Source: Pseudomonas sp. SLFW (GTDB lineage Bacteria > Pseudomonadota > Gammaproteobacteria > Pseudomonadales > Pseudomonadaceae). From it: DNA of 64,000 nt. The translations under genes were made by a program, and so were the position numbers. Every line of letters begins with the position of its first letter. Positions within the stretch are counted from its first letter, which is position 1. Under the pieces are notes generated by a model. The model saw only the letters and a list, made by a program, of their open reading frames with translations, was not told the DNA's origin and ran no database searches. The DNA is taken from positions 1-64,000 of the forward strand of contig NZ_JAAAKW010000007.1 in NCBI RefSeq assembly GCF_009905615.1, given 5' to 3'. This document shows positions 35,619-46,069 of the stretch, piece by piece.

Positions 35619-37433
35619 ATGCGCCGCCTGCTTTGTCTGATTTTGCTGACCATCGCCCTGCCTGCTTTCAGCGCGAGCCTGTTGGACAGTCGGCCCAGTT
35701 CAGGGCTTGGGAGTTCGATGCTGGGCAGTAGCTCGGCACTGGGCAGTTCCAGCATCGACAACAGCAAGGATTTCCTGCCCGTTCGCCAAGCGTTTCAGCT
35801 GAACCTCATCGACACCTCCCCGGCGTCGATCAAGCTACAATTCGTCGCTGCTGAAGGCTATTACCTGTATCGCCACCGCTTCCAGTTCCGTACAGAACCT
35901 GCGGATATCTTGGGCGCCGCACAGCTCCCGGACGGCGAGAAAAAACACGACGAGTACTTCGGCGATGTCGAGGTGTATCACGGGATTCTCGACATCGACC
36001 TGCCGCGCAAAGCGGGCGACACGCGGCCCTTCACGCTGGTCGTGACGTACCAAGGTTGCGCGGATAAAGGCCTCTGCTACCCCCCTGAAACCCAGCGCCT
36101 GAGCATTGGCGACACAGCCTCCGTCGCTGACACCGCGGCACCCACGACCACGCCGAGCCAAACGCCTTTCAGCTGGAAACAACTGGCGCTGTTCTTCCTC
36201 GCGGGGATTGGCCTGACGTTCACGCCGTGCGTACTGCCGATGCTGCCTATCCTCTCCGGCGTGGTGCTGCGCGGGCAGATCGGTGGACTGCGCGGTTTCT
36301 CTCTGTCCCTTGCCTATGTGCTGCCGATGGCGATCTGTTTCGCGATGCTCGGCGCACTGATGGGGATGTTCGGCGCCAGCCTCAATCTCCAGGCCCGGCT
36401 GCAATCGGCCTGGGTGCTGGTGCCGTTCGCGCTGTTTTTCGTGGTGTTTGCCATCGCGATGTTCGGGGTGTTCGAACTTCGCCTGCCTCGCGCCTTGAAT
36501 GACAGGCTCGACCGCATCGCTGGCAACACCGAAGGCGGATCGCTGTGGGGCGCTGCCGTCCTGGGCGTTGTATCAAGCCTGCTGGTGTCGCCCTGCGTAT
36601 CAGCGCCCTTGGCCGGTGCCCTCCTTTATATAAGCGCCAGCGGAGACACCGTGGGCGGCGCGCTGAAACTCTTCGCCCTCGGACTCGGCATGGGCGCGCC
36701 ACTGGTGCTGGTGGCGACGGGCGGCGCGGCATGGCTGCCGAAGAGCGGACCGTGGCTGGTCACCGTCAAAAATGCGATTGGCGTGTTGCTGCTGGCGTTG
36801 GCCATTGGCCTGCTGAGTCGGGTGATCCCTGGGGAAGCCACGTTGCTGCTGATCGGACTGCTGTGGGCAGGGGTCGCGGTGTTTCTCGGCGCGCTGGAGT
36901 TCACCGTCAAAACCACCCGGGGCCGCCTCGCTCAGCTACTCGGGGTTTTCCTGTTGGTCTACGCTCTCTGCTGCTGGTACGGGGCCTTCAGCGGGCAGAC
37001 CGACCCACTGCGGCCATTGGGCCGTGTATCTACCACGCAAATCTCGGGAGAAAGCAGCGGCGCGCAGAAATGGCAGACCGTCACCGAAGTGTCGACGCTC
37101 AAACAGATTCTGGCTGAGGCAAAAAGCGCCGAAAAACCGGTGCTGGTGGATTGGTACGCGGACTGGTGCATCAGCTGTAAGGTCATCGAGCATGAAGTGT
37201 TGCCCGATCCGAAAATTGTCAGCCAACTCAAAGGCTTTCGTCTGATTCGCTTCGACATGACCGACAGCAATGCCGAGCAGCGCGCCCTGCTCGACACTTA
37301 CAAACTGTTCGGTCCGCCTGCTCTGTTGTTTTTCGGAAAAGACGGGAACGAGCTGACAAATGTGCGCGTCGCCGGCGAAATCGACGTGGAAGCCTTCTCC
37401 GAGCGGCTTTCTAGAGCAAATGACCAAATTTAG
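35619..37433 (+). CDS. dsbD: DsbD thiol:disulfide interchange protein
   Basis: This 604-residue protein passes reducing power from cytoplasmic thioredoxin to periplasmic partners. A signal peptide is followed by a Ser/Gly/Leu repeat stretch and the periplasmic N-domain with the Cys pair in GCADKGLCYPP. An eight-segment membrane core holds its redox Cys in FTPCVLPMLP and VSPCVSAPL. A C-terminal thioredoxin domain has WCISCK. All six redox Cys are present. The neighbouring order gcbA ... dsbD-aroQ-accB-accC matches P. aeruginosa dipZ (PA4845). Confidence 0.95.
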   Translation: MRRLLCLILLTIALPAFSASLLDSRPSSGLGSSMLGSSSALGSSSIDNSKDFLPVRQAFQLNLIDTSPASIKLQFVAAEGYYLYRHRFQFRTEPADILGAAQLPDGEKKHDEYFGDVEVYHGILDIDLPRKAGDTRPFTLVVTYQGCADKGLCYPPETQRLSIGDTASVADTAAPTTTPSQTPFSWKQLALFFLAGIGLTFTPCVLPMLPILSGVVLRGQIGGLRGFSLSLAYVLPMAICFAMLGALMGMFGASLNLQARLQSAWVLVPFALFFVVFAIAMFGVFELRLPRALNDRLDRIAGNTEGGSLWGAAVLGVVSSLLVSPCVSAPLAGALLYISASGDTVGGALKLFALGLGMGAPLVLVATGGAAWLPKSGPWLVTVKNAIGVLLLALAIGLLSRVIPGEATLLLIGLLWAGVAVFLGALEFTVKTTRGRLAQLLGVFLLVYALCCWYGAFSGQTDPLRPLGRVSTTQISGESSGAQKWQTVTEVSTLKQILAEAKSAEKPVLVDWYADWCISCKVIEHEVLPDPKIVSQLKGFRLIRFDMTDSNAEQRALLDTYKLFGPPALLFFGKDGNELTNVRVAGEIDVEAFSERLSRANDQI

Positions 37434-37597
37434 CCTCTTAGTCACAAATTTTGCGCGAACATCGGTCATCGTGCCGAACATTGTCGATATCTGGGTCGGT
37501 AACTGGACAGTCCAATACGCTTTCCGGCATAGTCGCTCCGCATCAATGGCTCGCACCTGCGGTGAGCGTCGAAAAAGCACCCAACAAGGAACACACG

Positions 37598-38050
37598 ATG
37601 GCGACCTTACTGGTTCTTCACGGACCTAACCTGAACTTGCTGGGCACCCGTGAACCGGGTATCTACGGCTCGATCACGTTGGCCGACATCAACCAGGATC
37701 TGGAAAAGCGCGCGCGCGAAGCCGGCCACCATCTGATGTACCTGCAAAGCAATGCCGAGTATGAATTGATCGACCGCATTCACGCTGCACGCGATGAAGG
37801 CGTGGATTTCATTCTGATCAATCCGGCTGCTTTCACTCACACAAGTGTCGCAATACGTGACGCATTGCTGGGAGTGAGCATCCCATTCATCGAAGTGCAC
37901 CTCTCGAACGTGCACAAACGCGAACCTTTCCGCCATCACTCCTACTTTTCAGATGTTGCTGTAGGTGTGATCTGCGGCCTTGGCGCCAGCGGATACCGAC
38001 TGGCCCTGGAGGCCGCCCTGGAACAACTGGCCACCCGTTCGAAAGCATGA
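37598..38050 (+). CDS. aroQ: Type II 3-dehydroquinate dehydratase
   Basis: I use the ATG at 37598 ([20 protein letters not shown]), with AAGGA upstream; the longer frame adds unrelated sequence. The 150-residue protein is a normal type II dehydroquinase, converting 3-dehydroquinate to 3-dehydroshikimate in aromatic amino acid synthesis. The catalytic Tyr is Y23 (GIYG), with the [14 protein letters not shown] and [17 protein letters not shown] active-site blocks. It lies upstream of accBC, as in most pseudomonads. Confidence 0.97.
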   Translation: MATLLVLHGPNLNLLGTREPGIYGSITLADINQDLEKRAREAGHHLMYLQSNAEYELIDRIHAARDEGVDFILINPAAFTHTSVAIRDALLGVSIPFIEVHLSNVHKREPFRHHSYFSDVAVGVICGLGASGYRLALEAALEQLATRSKA

Positions 38051-38130
38051 CCGGCGCAGTTTCGCACTGAGCCCCATGACCTGAACCGGCCACCAAATAC
38101 CCCTGACCGACCCTTGGGAGTTGATGATTA

Positions 38131-38586
38131 ATGGATATCCGTAAAGTCAAGAAACTGATCGAATTGCTGGAAGAGTCCGGCATCGACGAATTGGAAATCC
38201 GTGAAGGCGAAGAGTCCGTACGAATCAGCCGTCACAGCAAGACTCCAGCACAGCAGTACTACGCGCCAGCCCCGGTTGCCGCGCCTGCCGCAGCACCTGC
38301 ACCTGTTGCCGCTCCGGCCGCAGCAGAAGCGCCATCGGCACCCAAACTGAACGGCACCGTTGCGCGTTCGCCAATGGTCGGTACCTTCTACCGCAAAGCT
38401 TCGCCAACCTCGCCAGCCTTCGCTGAAGTCGGCCAGACCGTGAAGAAAGGCGACACCCTGTGCATCGTCGAAGCGATGAAAATGATGAACCACATCGAAG
38501 CCGAAACCAGCGGCGTGATCGAGTCCATCCTCGTCGAAGACGGCCAGCCGGTTGAGTACGACCAGCCGCTGTTCACCATCGTTTGA
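38131..38586 (+). CDS. accB: Biotin carboxyl carrier protein of acetyl-CoA carboxylase
   Basis: The 151-residue protein has an N-terminal dimerisation helix, an Ala/Pro-rich linker (about 43-70) and the biotinyl domain with EAMKMMN; K117 is the biotinylated Lys. The carrier supplies the carboxyl group for malonyl-CoA synthesis, the first committed step of fatty acid synthesis. It lies 17 bases upstream of accC in an operon. A GGGAG site precedes the ATG. Confidence 0.97.
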   Translation: MDIRKVKKLIELLEESGIDELEIREGEESVRISRHSKTPAQQYYAPAPVAAPAAAPAPVAAPAAAEAPSAPKLNGTVARSPMVGTFYRKASPTSPAFAEVGQTVKKGDTLCIVEAMKMMNHIEAETSGVIESILVEDGQPVEYDQPLFTIV

Positions 38587-38603
38587 ACCGCGGAGTGCCT
38601 TTG

Positions 38604-39968
38604 ATGACGAATCCTGCGAAGTTGGAAAAAGTGCTGATCGCCAACCGCGGTGAAATCGCTCTGCGGATTCTGCGGGCTTGCAAAGAGCTGGACATCAAGA
38701 CCGTCGCCGTTTACTCCAAGGCCGACAAGGAACTGATGCATCTGGGTCTGGCCGACGAATCCGTCTGCATCGGTCCGGCATCGGCCTCTCAGTCTTACCT
38801 GCACATTCCGGCGATCATCGCGGCAGCCGAAGTGACTGGCGCCACGGCCATCCACCCAGGCTATGGCTTTCTGGCGGAAAACGCCGATTTCGCCGAGCAG
38901 GTCGAGAAATCCGGTTTTGCGTTCATCGGCCCGAACGCTGACACCATTCGCCTGATGGGTGACAAGGTATCGGCCAAGGACGCGATGATTCAGGCGGGCG
39001 TTCCGACCGTACCGGGCTCCGACGGCCCGCTGCCCGAAGACGAAGAAGAAGCGCTGCGCATCGGCCGTCAGGTCGGTTACCCGGTGATCATCAAGGCCGC
39101 TGGCGGCGGCGGTGGTCGCGGCATGCGCGTCGTACACAAGGAAGAGGACCTGATTTCCTCGGCCAAACTGACACGTTCAGAAGCAGGCGCAGCCTTCGGC
39201 AACCCGATGGTGTATTTGGAGAAGTTCCTGACCAACCCGCGTCACGTGGAAGTTCAGGTCCTGTCCGACGGTCAAGGCCAGGCGATCCACTTGGGCGACC
39301 GTGACTGCTCGCTGCAACGCCGTCACCAGAAGGTGCTGGAAGAAGCACCAGCGCCAGGTATCGACGAAAAAGCCCGCGCCGAAGTGCTGGCCCGCTGTGT
39401 CAAGGCGTGCATCGACATCGGTTATCGCGGTGCCGGTACGTTCGAATTCCTGTACGAAAACGGTGCGTTCTATTTCATCGAAATGAATACCCGCGTGCAG
39501 GTCGAGCACCCGGTTTCGGAAATGGTCACCGGCATCGACATCGTCAAGGAGATGCTGAGCATCGCCGCTGGCAACAAATTGTCGTACACCCAGGATGACG
39601 TGAAAATTCACGGTCACGCCCTTGAGTGCCGGATCAACGCCGAGGACCCGAAAACCTTCATGCCGAGCCCAGGCACGGTCAAGCATTTCCACGCCCCGGG
39701 CGGCAACGGCGTTCGCGTCGACTCGCACCTGTACAGTGGTTATGCCGTTCCGCCGAACTACGACTCACTGATCGGCAAGCTGATCACCTGGGGCGCGACC
39801 CGCGAAGAAGCCATGGCTCGCATGCGCAACGCCCTGGACGAAATCGTGGTCGACGGGATCAAGACCAACATCCCGCTGCACCGTGATCTGACCCGCGATG
39901 AAGGTTTCTGCAAAGGCGGCGTCAACATCCACTACCTGGAACACAAACTGGCTGCCGAGAAACACTGA
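38604..39968 (+). CDS. accC: Biotin carboxylase subunit of acetyl-CoA carboxylase
   Basis: I start at the ATG at 38604 ([20 protein letters not shown]), preceded by CGGAG; an in-frame ATG seven codons upstream overlaps the accB stop and is less likely. The 454-residue ATP-grasp enzyme carboxylates biotin on AccB. Motifs include the glycine loop [14 protein letters not shown], the metal-binding [20 protein letters not shown] and catalytic [16 protein letters not shown]-loop terminator follows 25 bases after the stop. Confidence 0.97.
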   Translation: MTNPAKLEKVLIANRGEIALRILRACKELDIKTVAVYSKADKELMHLGLADESVCIGPASASQSYLHIPAIIAAAEVTGATAIHPGYGFLAENADFAEQVEKSGFAFIGPNADTIRLMGDKVSAKDAMIQAGVPTVPGSDGPLPEDEEEALRIGRQVGYPVIIKAAGGGGGRGMRVVHKEEDLISSAKLTRSEAGAAFGNPMVYLEKFLTNPRHVEVQVLSDGQGQAIHLGDRDCSLQRRHQKVLEEAPAPGIDEKARAEVLARCVKACIDIGYRGAGTFEFLYENGAFYFIEMNTRVQVEHPVSEMVTGIDIVKEMLSIAAGNKLSYTQDDVKIHGHALECRINAEDPKTFMPSPGTVKHFHAPGGNGVRVDSHLYSGYAVPPNYDSLIGKLITWGATREEAMARMRNALDEIVVDGIKTNIPLHRDLTRDEGFCKGGVNIHYLEHKLAAEKH

Positions 39969-39993
39969 TCGGTCAGAATGTGCGACAGAACGA

Positions 39994-40024
39994 CAAAGCC
40001 GCTTTCGAGCGGCTTTGTTGTTTA
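39994..40024 (+). terminator. Terminator after accC
   Basis: An 11-bp stem (ACAAAGCCGCT at 39994-40004 with AGCGGCTTTGT at 40009-40019) closes a TTCG tetraloop and is followed by a T-rich TGTTT tail. It ends the accB-accC unit. Confidence 0.85.
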
Positions 40025-40047
40025 TCCCGGATCAAACGCTGCAAATT

Positions 40048-40138
40048 CTGTAGGAGTGAGCTCGCTCGCGATCGCTATCTGCCTGTAGACGCTATAGGGA
40101 CTGACCGGACGCGATCGCGAGCAAGCTCACTCCTACAG
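40048..40138. repeat. REPIN between accC and prmA
   Basis: The left REP CTGTAGGAGTGAGCTCGCTC plus GCGA (40048-40071) is inverted at the right end (GCGAGCAAGCTCACTCCTAC plus AG, ending 40138). It lies directly after the accC terminator. Confidence 0.93.
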
Positions 40139-40247
40139 AGACACGCACAAGTCTGCTCTTTGTTGTTTCCCCCCGAACCCCGTAAACTTGCCGGTCTTTC
40201 GCGGCGCTGCGCCGCTCTGTCAATTTTCAATTCGAAGGTAATCCGCC

Positions 40248-41126
40248 ATGCCTTGGCTGCAAGTCCGTCTCGCCATCAGCCCAGAACAAGCCGAAACCTA
40301 CGAAGACGCGCTTCTTGAAGTCGGTGCCGTGTCCGTGACCTTCATGGACGCTGAAGATCAGCCCATCTTCGAACCTGAACTGAACACCACGCCGCTGTGG
40401 TCCCACACACATCTGCTGGCGCTGTTCGAGGCCGACACTAACGCCGATCAGGTCCTCGCTCACCTGACGCTGCTGACCGGCGCGCCATTGCCTGAACACA
40501 CCCACGAAGTCATCGAAGATCAGGATTGGGAACGCAGCTGGATGGACAACTTCCAGCCCATGCGTTTCGGACAGCGCCTGTGGATCGTGCCAAGCTGGCA
40601 CGCCGCGCCAGAGCCGAACGCCGTCAATCTGCTGCTCGATCCGGGTCTGGCCTTCGGCACCGGCACCCACCCGACCACCGCCCTGTGCCTGGAGTGGCTG
40701 GATGGCCAGGACCTGACCGGCGCCAATGTGCTGGATTTCGGGTGCGGCTCGGGCATCCTTGCTATCGCTGCCCTGCTGTTGGGCGCGAAACATGCAGTGG
40801 GTACCGACATCGACGTGCAGGCCCTGGAAGCCTCGCGCGACAACGCCGGTCGCAACCATGTACCGGCGGAGAAATTTCCGTTGTACCTGCCGGAAGACCT
40901 GCCAAAAGAGCCAGCCGACGTATTGGTGGCTAATATTCTGGCTGGACCGTTGGTTTCGCTGGCACCTCAGCTGGCGAGCCTGGTCAAACCCGGTGGCCGA
41001 CTGGCGTTGTCCGGCATTTTGGCCGAACAAGGCGAAGATGTTGCTGCTGCGTACGCTGACACGTTCGAGCTGGACCCGATCGCCAACCGCGACGGCTGGG
41101 TCCGGATCACCGGTCGCCGTCGCTGA
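40248..41126 (+). CDS. prmA: Ribosomal protein L11 methyltransferase
   Basis: The 292-residue SAM-dependent enzyme trimethylates ribosomal protein L11. The N-terminal recognition domain ([20 protein letters not shown]) is followed by [16 protein letters not shown] and the SAM loop [34 protein letters not shown] carries the (N/D)-I-L motif. It follows accC as in P. aeruginosa. A GAAGG site precedes the start. Confidence 0.97.
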   Translation: MPWLQVRLAISPEQAETYEDALLEVGAVSVTFMDAEDQPIFEPELNTTPLWSHTHLLALFEADTNADQVLAHLTLLTGAPLPEHTHEVIEDQDWERSWMDNFQPMRFGQRLWIVPSWHAAPEPNAVNLLLDPGLAFGTGTHPTTALCLEWLDGQDLTGANVLDFGCGSGILAIAALLLGAKHAVGTDIDVQALEASRDNAGRNHVPAEKFPLYLPEDLPKEPADVLVANILAGPLVSLAPQLASLVKPGGRLALSGILAEQGEDVAAAYADTFELDPIANRDGWVRITGRRR

Positions 41127-41175
41127 TAGCCATTGATCACAACCCTTTAGGCGCTCGTTTACTCCGGATACCCGC

Positions 41176-42555
41176 ATGACCGACAGTTTCGTCACCCAGT
41201 GCCCTCACTGCCAGACCAGTTTTCGCGTCAGCCACGCTCAACTGAGCGTTGCGCGAGGCATGGTGCGCTGCGGCTCTTGCCTGCAAGTGTTCAATGCCGC
41301 GAAACAACTGTTGGAAAAAAGCGCCGAGGCACGGGCCGCCGCTCAAGCCGCAGCCCAGCCCCTGGAACCAGCGCAGCCCGTTCCAGCGCCGGTCGTCGAA
41401 GTCCTCGCGCCTCAGTCCGTGGTCGCCGCTCAGCCTGCACCTTTGCCGGTGCCGTCCGAACGTCGTTCAGTGGACCTGGACAGCCTTGACCTCGATGACC
41501 TGGATGTCGAACTTGCCCGGTTGGAACAACGGGAAATCCAGCTGCCGGAATCTTTCGGTCAAGCGCGCGGCCATCGCGATCATGACGAAGTGGAATCCTT
41601 CAGCGCTCGTCGCGATGAGCCTGAGGTCGCCAGCGAGGCGTGGGATCAGGGCCTGAGCCACGACGATGTGAGCCAGTTACCGGAACTGCGCGCCGAGGTC
41701 ATCGAAGAAACTGAGGTTCACCACGAACCGGATTCGCTGATCGAACCCCTCGACCGCGACGAAATCGGGCACGATGACCACCGCACCGAGCCGTCCTTCT
41801 CTTCGGCTCCCGCCGATCTGGACGACGAGCCGCACGCCGAAAACCGCATGCACGCCGAAGCAGAACCCGAGGAGCATTCGTCATCCGAACGTTTCTCGGC
41901 ACTGGACGGTGACGACGCCCATGATCGGCGCCATCCGAATGAACTCGACGACGAAGACGACCTTCCCCCGACGAAAGGGAAGCGCGGGCGTAACGAACCC
42001 GGTCTACGCGACCCGGCACTGCTCGACCTCACCGATGACCCGCTGCAACTCGCCTGGCAAAAACCCAAGCCACGCTGGGGACGCCGCGTGCTTTGGCTGC
42101 TATTGGCATTGATTGCCTTACTGGGGCTGGCAGGGCAGTACGTCTGGTATCACTTTGATGAACTGGCGCGTCAGGACCAGTACCGCTCCTGGTTTCAGGA
42201 CATCTGCCCGCAAGTCGGCTGCAAATTGCCGTCGAAGGTCGATATCAAGCTCCTGAAAAGCAGCAATCTCGTCGTGCGCAGTCATCCCGAATTTCAGGGC
42301 GCACTGGTGGTCGACGCGATCATCTACAACCGTGCCTCGTTCTCTCAACCGTTCCCGCTCCTGGAATTGCGCTTCGCCGATACCAGTGGTCAGCTGATTG
42401 CCAGTCGTCGGTTCAAGCCGGGCGAATACCTGAGCGGCGAACTCGCCGGAAAGGACGAAATGCCGCCACAGACGCCTATTCACATCGCCCTGGACATTCT
42501 CGATCCGGGACCCAAGGCCGTGAATTACAGTTTGAGTTTTCGCTCGCCGGAGTAA
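41176..42555 (+). CDS. MJ0042 zinc-ribbon / DUF3426 membrane protein
   Basis: The 459-residue protein starts with a zinc-ribbon (CPHCQTSF and CGSCLQVFN, a C-x2-C pair twice). A long acidic Glu/Asp/His-rich disordered region follows (about 60-290). One membrane segment lies near 305-325 (WLLLALIALLGLAGQYVW), and the C-terminus is a DUF3426 domain (about 340-455) with paired Cys in CPQVGCKLP. Topology suggests zinc-ribbon in the cytoplasm and DUF3426 in the periplasm. It is known from the same prmA-dusB interval in pseudomonads; function unknown. Confidence 0.9.
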   Translation: MTDSFVTQCPHCQTSFRVSHAQLSVARGMVRCGSCLQVFNAAKQLLEKSAEARAAAQAAAQPLEPAQPVPAPVVEVLAPQSVVAAQPAPLPVPSERRSVDLDSLDLDDLDVELARLEQREIQLPESFGQARGHRDHDEVESFSARRDEPEVASEAWDQGLSHDDVSQLPELRAEVIEETEVHHEPDSLIEPLDRDEIGHDDHRTEPSFSSAPADLDDEPHAENRMHAEAEPEEHSSSERFSALDGDDAHDRRHPNELDDEDDLPPTKGKRGRNEPGLRDPALLDLTDDPLQLAWQKPKPRWGRRVLWLLLALIALLGLAGQYVWYHFDELARQDQYRSWFQDICPQVGCKLPSKVDIKLLKSSNLVVRSHPEFQGALVVDAIIYNRASFSQPFPLLELRFADTSGQLIASRRFKPGEYLSGELAGKDEMPPQTPIHIALDILDPGPKAVNYSLSFRSPE

Positions 42556-42746
42556 ACTCACCTTCCTGACAGGCCGCGCGCACCGGGCTATCCAGCGCGT
42601 GCTGTCGCACTGAAATGCGGCAAGCCGTCATCTGAAAGCTGACGACGGTTTTATGACAATGCGAACCAATACCTAACCGTTCGCGATAAGAAAGCAACTG
42701 TTCAGATTTTATCCAATTCAGCCTTTATCCAGTCATCGAGAGCGGG

Positions 42747-42752
42747 TATCAT
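42747..42752 (+). promoter_or_regulatory. Putative -10 element for dusB-fis
   Basis: TATCAT lies about 95 bases upstream of the dusB ATG, in a gap that also has an imperfect stem-loop at about 42628-42655 (CCGTCATC/GACGACGG) following the DUF3426 gene. The -35 region is weak. Confidence 0.35.
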
Positions 42753-42847
42753 GCCCACCCTTTTTCATACTCTGGGTCCCGTCTGAATGGCTGCGAAAGC
42801 ACTTTTCGGACCAGGCTTCGTGATACGGCCCCACAACAGGTCACCCT

Positions 42848-43861
42848 ATGTCGGCGGTACGCATCGGCCCCTATACATTGCAGAACGGCTTGATCCTCGC
42901 CCCCATGGCGGGCGTCACCGACCAGCCCTTCCGACAGCTCTGTCGCCAACTCGGCGCAGGCCTGGTGGTCTCGGAAATGGTCACCAGTGACATGAGCCTG
43001 TGGAACAGCCGCAAGTCGCGGTTGCGCATGATTCATGAAGGTGATCCCGAGCCGCGCTCGGTACAGATCGCCGGTGGAGATCCGCAGATGCTTGCGGATG
43101 CGGCACGCGCCAACGTCGAACTTGGCGCACAGATCATCGACATCAACATGGGCTGTCCGGCCAAGAAAGTCTGTAACAAGGCTGCCGGTTCCGCGCTGTT
43201 GAAAGATGAGCAGTTGGTGACCGAAATCCTGCATGCGGTGGTCGCGGCAGTCGAGGTACCGGTCACCCTGAAGATTCGCACCGGCTGGGACCGGGAGAAC
43301 AAGAACGGTCTGACCGTCGCCAAAATCGCCGAGCAAGCGGGTATTCAGGCGCTCGCGGTGCACGGCAGAACCCGGGCGGACCTTTACACCGGCGAAGCCG
43401 AATACGACACGATTGCCGCGATAAAACAGGCGGTGTCGATCCCGGTGTTTGCCAATGGCGACATCGTTTCACCGGAGAAAGCACGGCACGTCCTGGACGC
43501 GACCGGTGCCGACGGGTTGTTGATTGGCCGGGCCGCCCAAGGGCGCCCATGGATTTTTCGCGAGATAGAACACTACCTGCGCACCGGGGAAAAACTCCCC
43601 GCCCTGGCGCTGGGAGAAGTGGAACGCATTCTGCTAGAGCATCTGGCCGCGCTTCACACGTTCTATGGCGACGTGATGGGCGTGCGGATCGCCCGGAAAC
43701 ACGTCGGCTGGTACCTCGCAACCTTGCCGGGCGCCAGGGAGTTTCGCGCCCTTTTCAATCGTTTGGAAGATACGGAAGCACAGTGCGCCAACGTTCGGGA
43801 TTTTTTTGCCGAACGCATAAAAAGCCCGCAGTCAGGGACCGAACAAGAGGTGGCCGCATGA
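42848..43861 (+). CDS. dusB: tRNA-dihydrouridine synthase B
   Basis: The 337-residue flavoenzyme reduces uridine to dihydrouridine in tRNA. FMN-binding and active-site features are [18 protein letters not shown], the catalytic Cys in [29 protein letters not shown] and [11 protein letters not shown]. DusB normally precedes fis; here the fis ATG overlaps the dusB stop (ATGA), showing the typical dusB-fis operon. Confidence 0.97.
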   Translation: MSAVRIGPYTLQNGLILAPMAGVTDQPFRQLCRQLGAGLVVSEMVTSDMSLWNSRKSRLRMIHEGDPEPRSVQIAGGDPQMLADAARANVELGAQIIDINMGCPAKKVCNKAAGSALLKDEQLVTEILHAVVAAVEVPVTLKIRTGWDRENKNGLTVAKIAEQAGIQALAVHGRTRADLYTGEAEYDTIAAIKQAVSIPVFANGDIVSPEKARHVLDATGADGLLIGRAAQGRPWIFREIEHYLRTGEKLPALALGEVERILLEHLAALHTFYGDVMGVRIARKHVGWYLATLPGAREFRALFNRLEDTEAQCANVRDFFAERIKSPQSGTEQEVAA

Positions 43862-44178
43862 CGATGATGACAGAGACTTTAGTGAGTGGAACAACACCCG
43901 TGAGCGACAACGTCAATTTGAAACAGCACCTCAACACGCCGAGCGAAGAGGGTCAGACCCTGCGCGGAAGCGTCGAAAAGGCGCTGCACAATTATTTCGC
44001 TCACCTGGAAGGTGCTGCCGTCACTGATGTCTACAACCTGGTGCTCTCGGAAGTCGAGGCGCCGTTGCTTGAGTGCGTGATGAATTACGTCAAGGGCAAC
44101 CAGACCAAGGCCTCCGAACTGCTCGGTCTGAACCGTGGCACGCTGCGCAAGAAACTCAAGCAGTACGACTTGCTGTAA
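43858..44178 (+). CDS. fis: Fis nucleoid-associated protein
   Basis: The 106-residue protein starts at the ATG overlapping the dusB stop; ATGs at codons 3 and 4 are alternatives. The N-terminal half ([20 protein letters not shown]) and the C-terminal HTH ([20 protein letters not shown]) are close to P. aeruginosa Fis. Fis bends DNA and activates rRNA and other growth-related promoters. A strong terminator follows 13 bases after the stop. The frame upstream of 43858 is a shadow of dusB. Confidence 0.96.
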   Translation: MTMMTETLVSGTTPVSDNVNLKQHLNTPSEEGQTLRGSVEKALHNYFAHLEGAAVTDVYNLVLSEVEAPLLECVMNYVKGNQTKASELLGLNRGTLRKKLKQYDLL

Positions 44179-44191
44179 GCCTCCAAAACAG

Positions 44192-44225
44192 AAAAACGAC
44201 CCACGTTGATGCGGTCGTTTTTTTT
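44192..44225 (+). terminator. Terminator after fis
   Basis: The stem AAAAACGACC (44192-44201) pairs with GGTCGTTTTT (44213-44222), with further T residues to 44225. It separates dusB-fis from purH. Confidence 0.92.
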
Positions 44226-44257
44226 GCTGAATTCTTTTGCTTTTGATGGAAGTTGAG

Positions 44258-45865
44258 ATGACCGACCAGACGACCCGCCTGCCGATCCGCCGCGCCTTGA
44301 TCAGCGTTTCCGACAAGACCGGTATCCTTGAGTTCGCCCGTGAACTCGAAGCCCTTGGCGTCGAGATTCTGTCCACCGGCGGTACGTTCAAGCTGCTCAA
44401 GGACAACGGCGTCGCAGCGGTAGAAGTCGCGGATTACACCGGCTTCGCAGAAATGATGGACGGCCGGGTCAAGACCCTGCACCCGAAAATCCACGGCGGC
44501 ATCCTGGGCCGTCGCGGCACCGACGACGCGATCATGACCGAGCACGGCATCAAGCCGATCGACCTGGTGGCCGTGAACCTGTACCCGTTCGAAGCCACGG
44601 TTTCCAAGCCTGGCTGCGACCTGCCGACCGCCATCGAGAACATCGACATCGGCGGCCCGACCATGGTCCGTTCGGCCGCGAAAAACCACAAAGACGTGGC
44701 CATCGTGGTCAACGCCAGCGACTACGGCCAAGTGCTGGAAAGCCTCAAGGCCGGTGGCCTGACCTACGCCCAGCGCTTCGACCTGATGCTCAAGGCGTTC
44801 GAACACACCGCAGCCTACGACGGCATGATCGCCAACTACTTGGGCAGCGTCGATCAGAGCGCCGAAACGCTTTCGACTGAAGGCCGCAGCCAATTCCCGC
44901 GCACCTTCAACACTCAGTTCATCAAGGCGCAGGAAATGCGCTACGGCGAGAACCCGCACCAAAGCGCGGCGTTCTACGTGGAAGCCAAGCCTGCCGAAGT
45001 GGGCATCGCCACCGCGACCCAACTGCAGGGCAAAGAACTGTCCTACAACAACGTGGCCGACACCGACGCCGCGCTGGAATGTGTGAAGAGCTTCGTCAAA
45101 CCGGCCTGCGTCATCGTCAAGCACGCCAACCCGTGTGGCGTTGCTGTCAGCCCGGACGCCGAAGGCGGCATTCGCCAGGCGTACGAACTGGCCTACGCCA
45201 CCGACAGCGAATCCGCCTTTGGCGGCATCATCGCGTTCAACCGTGAGCTGGATGCCGAGACCGCCAAAGCGATCGTCGAGCGTCAGTTCGTCGAAGTGAT
45301 CATCGCCCCGAGCGTCAGCGCCGAAGCCCAGGCCATCGTCGCCAGCAAAGCCAACGTGCGCCTGCTGACCAGCGGCCAGTGGGATGCGGAACGTGCACCG
45401 GCGTGGGACTACAAACGCGTCAACGGCGGCCTGCTGGTGCAGAGCCGTGACATCGGCATGATCAGCGCCAACGACCTGAAAGTTGTGACCAAACGCGCCC
45501 CGACCGAGCAAGAAATCCACGACCTGATCTTCGCCTGGAAAGTCGCCAAGTACGTCAAATCCAACGCCATCGTCTACGCCAAGAACCGTCAGACCATCGG
45601 TGTCGGCGCCGGCCAGATGAGCCGCGTGAACTCCGCCCGTATTGCTGCCATCAAGGCTGAACACGCTGGCCTGCAGGTCGCCGGTTCGGTGATGGCATCG
45701 GACGCGTTCTTCCCGTTCCGCGACGGTCTGGACAACGCGGCCAAGGTCGGCATCACGGCGGTGATCCAGCCAGGTGGTTCGATGCGTGATGCAGAAGTCA
45801 TTGCTGCCGCTGACGAAGCAGGCATCGCGATGGTCTTTACGGGCATGCGCCACTTTAGGCATTGA
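44258..45865 (+). CDS. purH: Bifunctional AICAR transformylase / IMP cyclohydrolase
   Basis: I start at the ATG at 44258 ([20 protein letters not shown]), with GGAAGTTGAG upstream; seven further codons precede it in frame. The 535-residue enzyme makes the last two steps of IMP synthesis. The N-terminal MGS-like cyclohydrolase contains STGGTFKLL and [15 protein letters not shown]. The C-terminal transformylase has [11 protein letters not shown] with the catalytic Lys-His and ends with GMRHFRH. A REPIN separates it from purD. Confidence 0.97.
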   Translation: MTDQTTRLPIRRALISVSDKTGILEFARELEALGVEILSTGGTFKLLKDNGVAAVEVADYTGFAEMMDGRVKTLHPKIHGGILGRRGTDDAIMTEHGIKPIDLVAVNLYPFEATVSKPGCDLPTAIENIDIGGPTMVRSAAKNHKDVAIVVNASDYGQVLESLKAGGLTYAQRFDLMLKAFEHTAAYDGMIANYLGSVDQSAETLSTEGRSQFPRTFNTQFIKAQEMRYGENPHQSAAFYVEAKPAEVGIATATQLQGKELSYNNVADTDAALECVKSFVKPACVIVKHANPCGVAVSPDAEGGIRQAYELAYATDSESAFGGIIAFNRELDAETAKAIVERQFVEVIIAPSVSAEAQAIVASKANVRLLTSGQWDAERAPAWDYKRVNGGLLVQSRDIGMISANDLKVVTKRAPTEQEIHDLIFAWKVAKYVKSNAIVYAKNRQTIGVGAGQMSRVNSARIAAIKAEHAGLQVAGSVMASDAFFPFRDGLDNAAKVGITAVIQPGGSMRDAEVIAAADEAGIAMVFTGMRHFRH

Positions 45866-45916
45866 TACGACGTCAGCTGCGTTAATACAAGCGGCTGCCG
45901 GATTGCACGCCATCTC

Positions 45917-46008
45917 CTGTAGGAGTGAGCTTGCTCGCGATGCGATGTTCCTGACGCCGGATCCACGTCGGCTGTACCGTCCGATCGCGAGCAAGCTCAC
46001 TCCTACAG
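45917..46008. repeat. REPIN between purH and purD
   Basis: The left REP CTGTAGGAGTGAGCTTGCTC plus GCGA starts at 45917; the inverted right REP (TCGCGAGCAAGCTCACTCCT plus ACAG) ends at 46008. It lies inside the otherwise same-strand purH-purD pair. Confidence 0.93.
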
Positions 46009-46069
46009 GATCTGCGAACCGCAGATACCAGGCGACACCCACAGCATTAGCGTCATCGAGGTTTTTAAA

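Noticed and set aside
43549-43857. Long N-terminal extension of Fis
   Set aside because: It is the dusB coding sequence read in another frame; Fis starts at the ATG overlapping the dusB stop.
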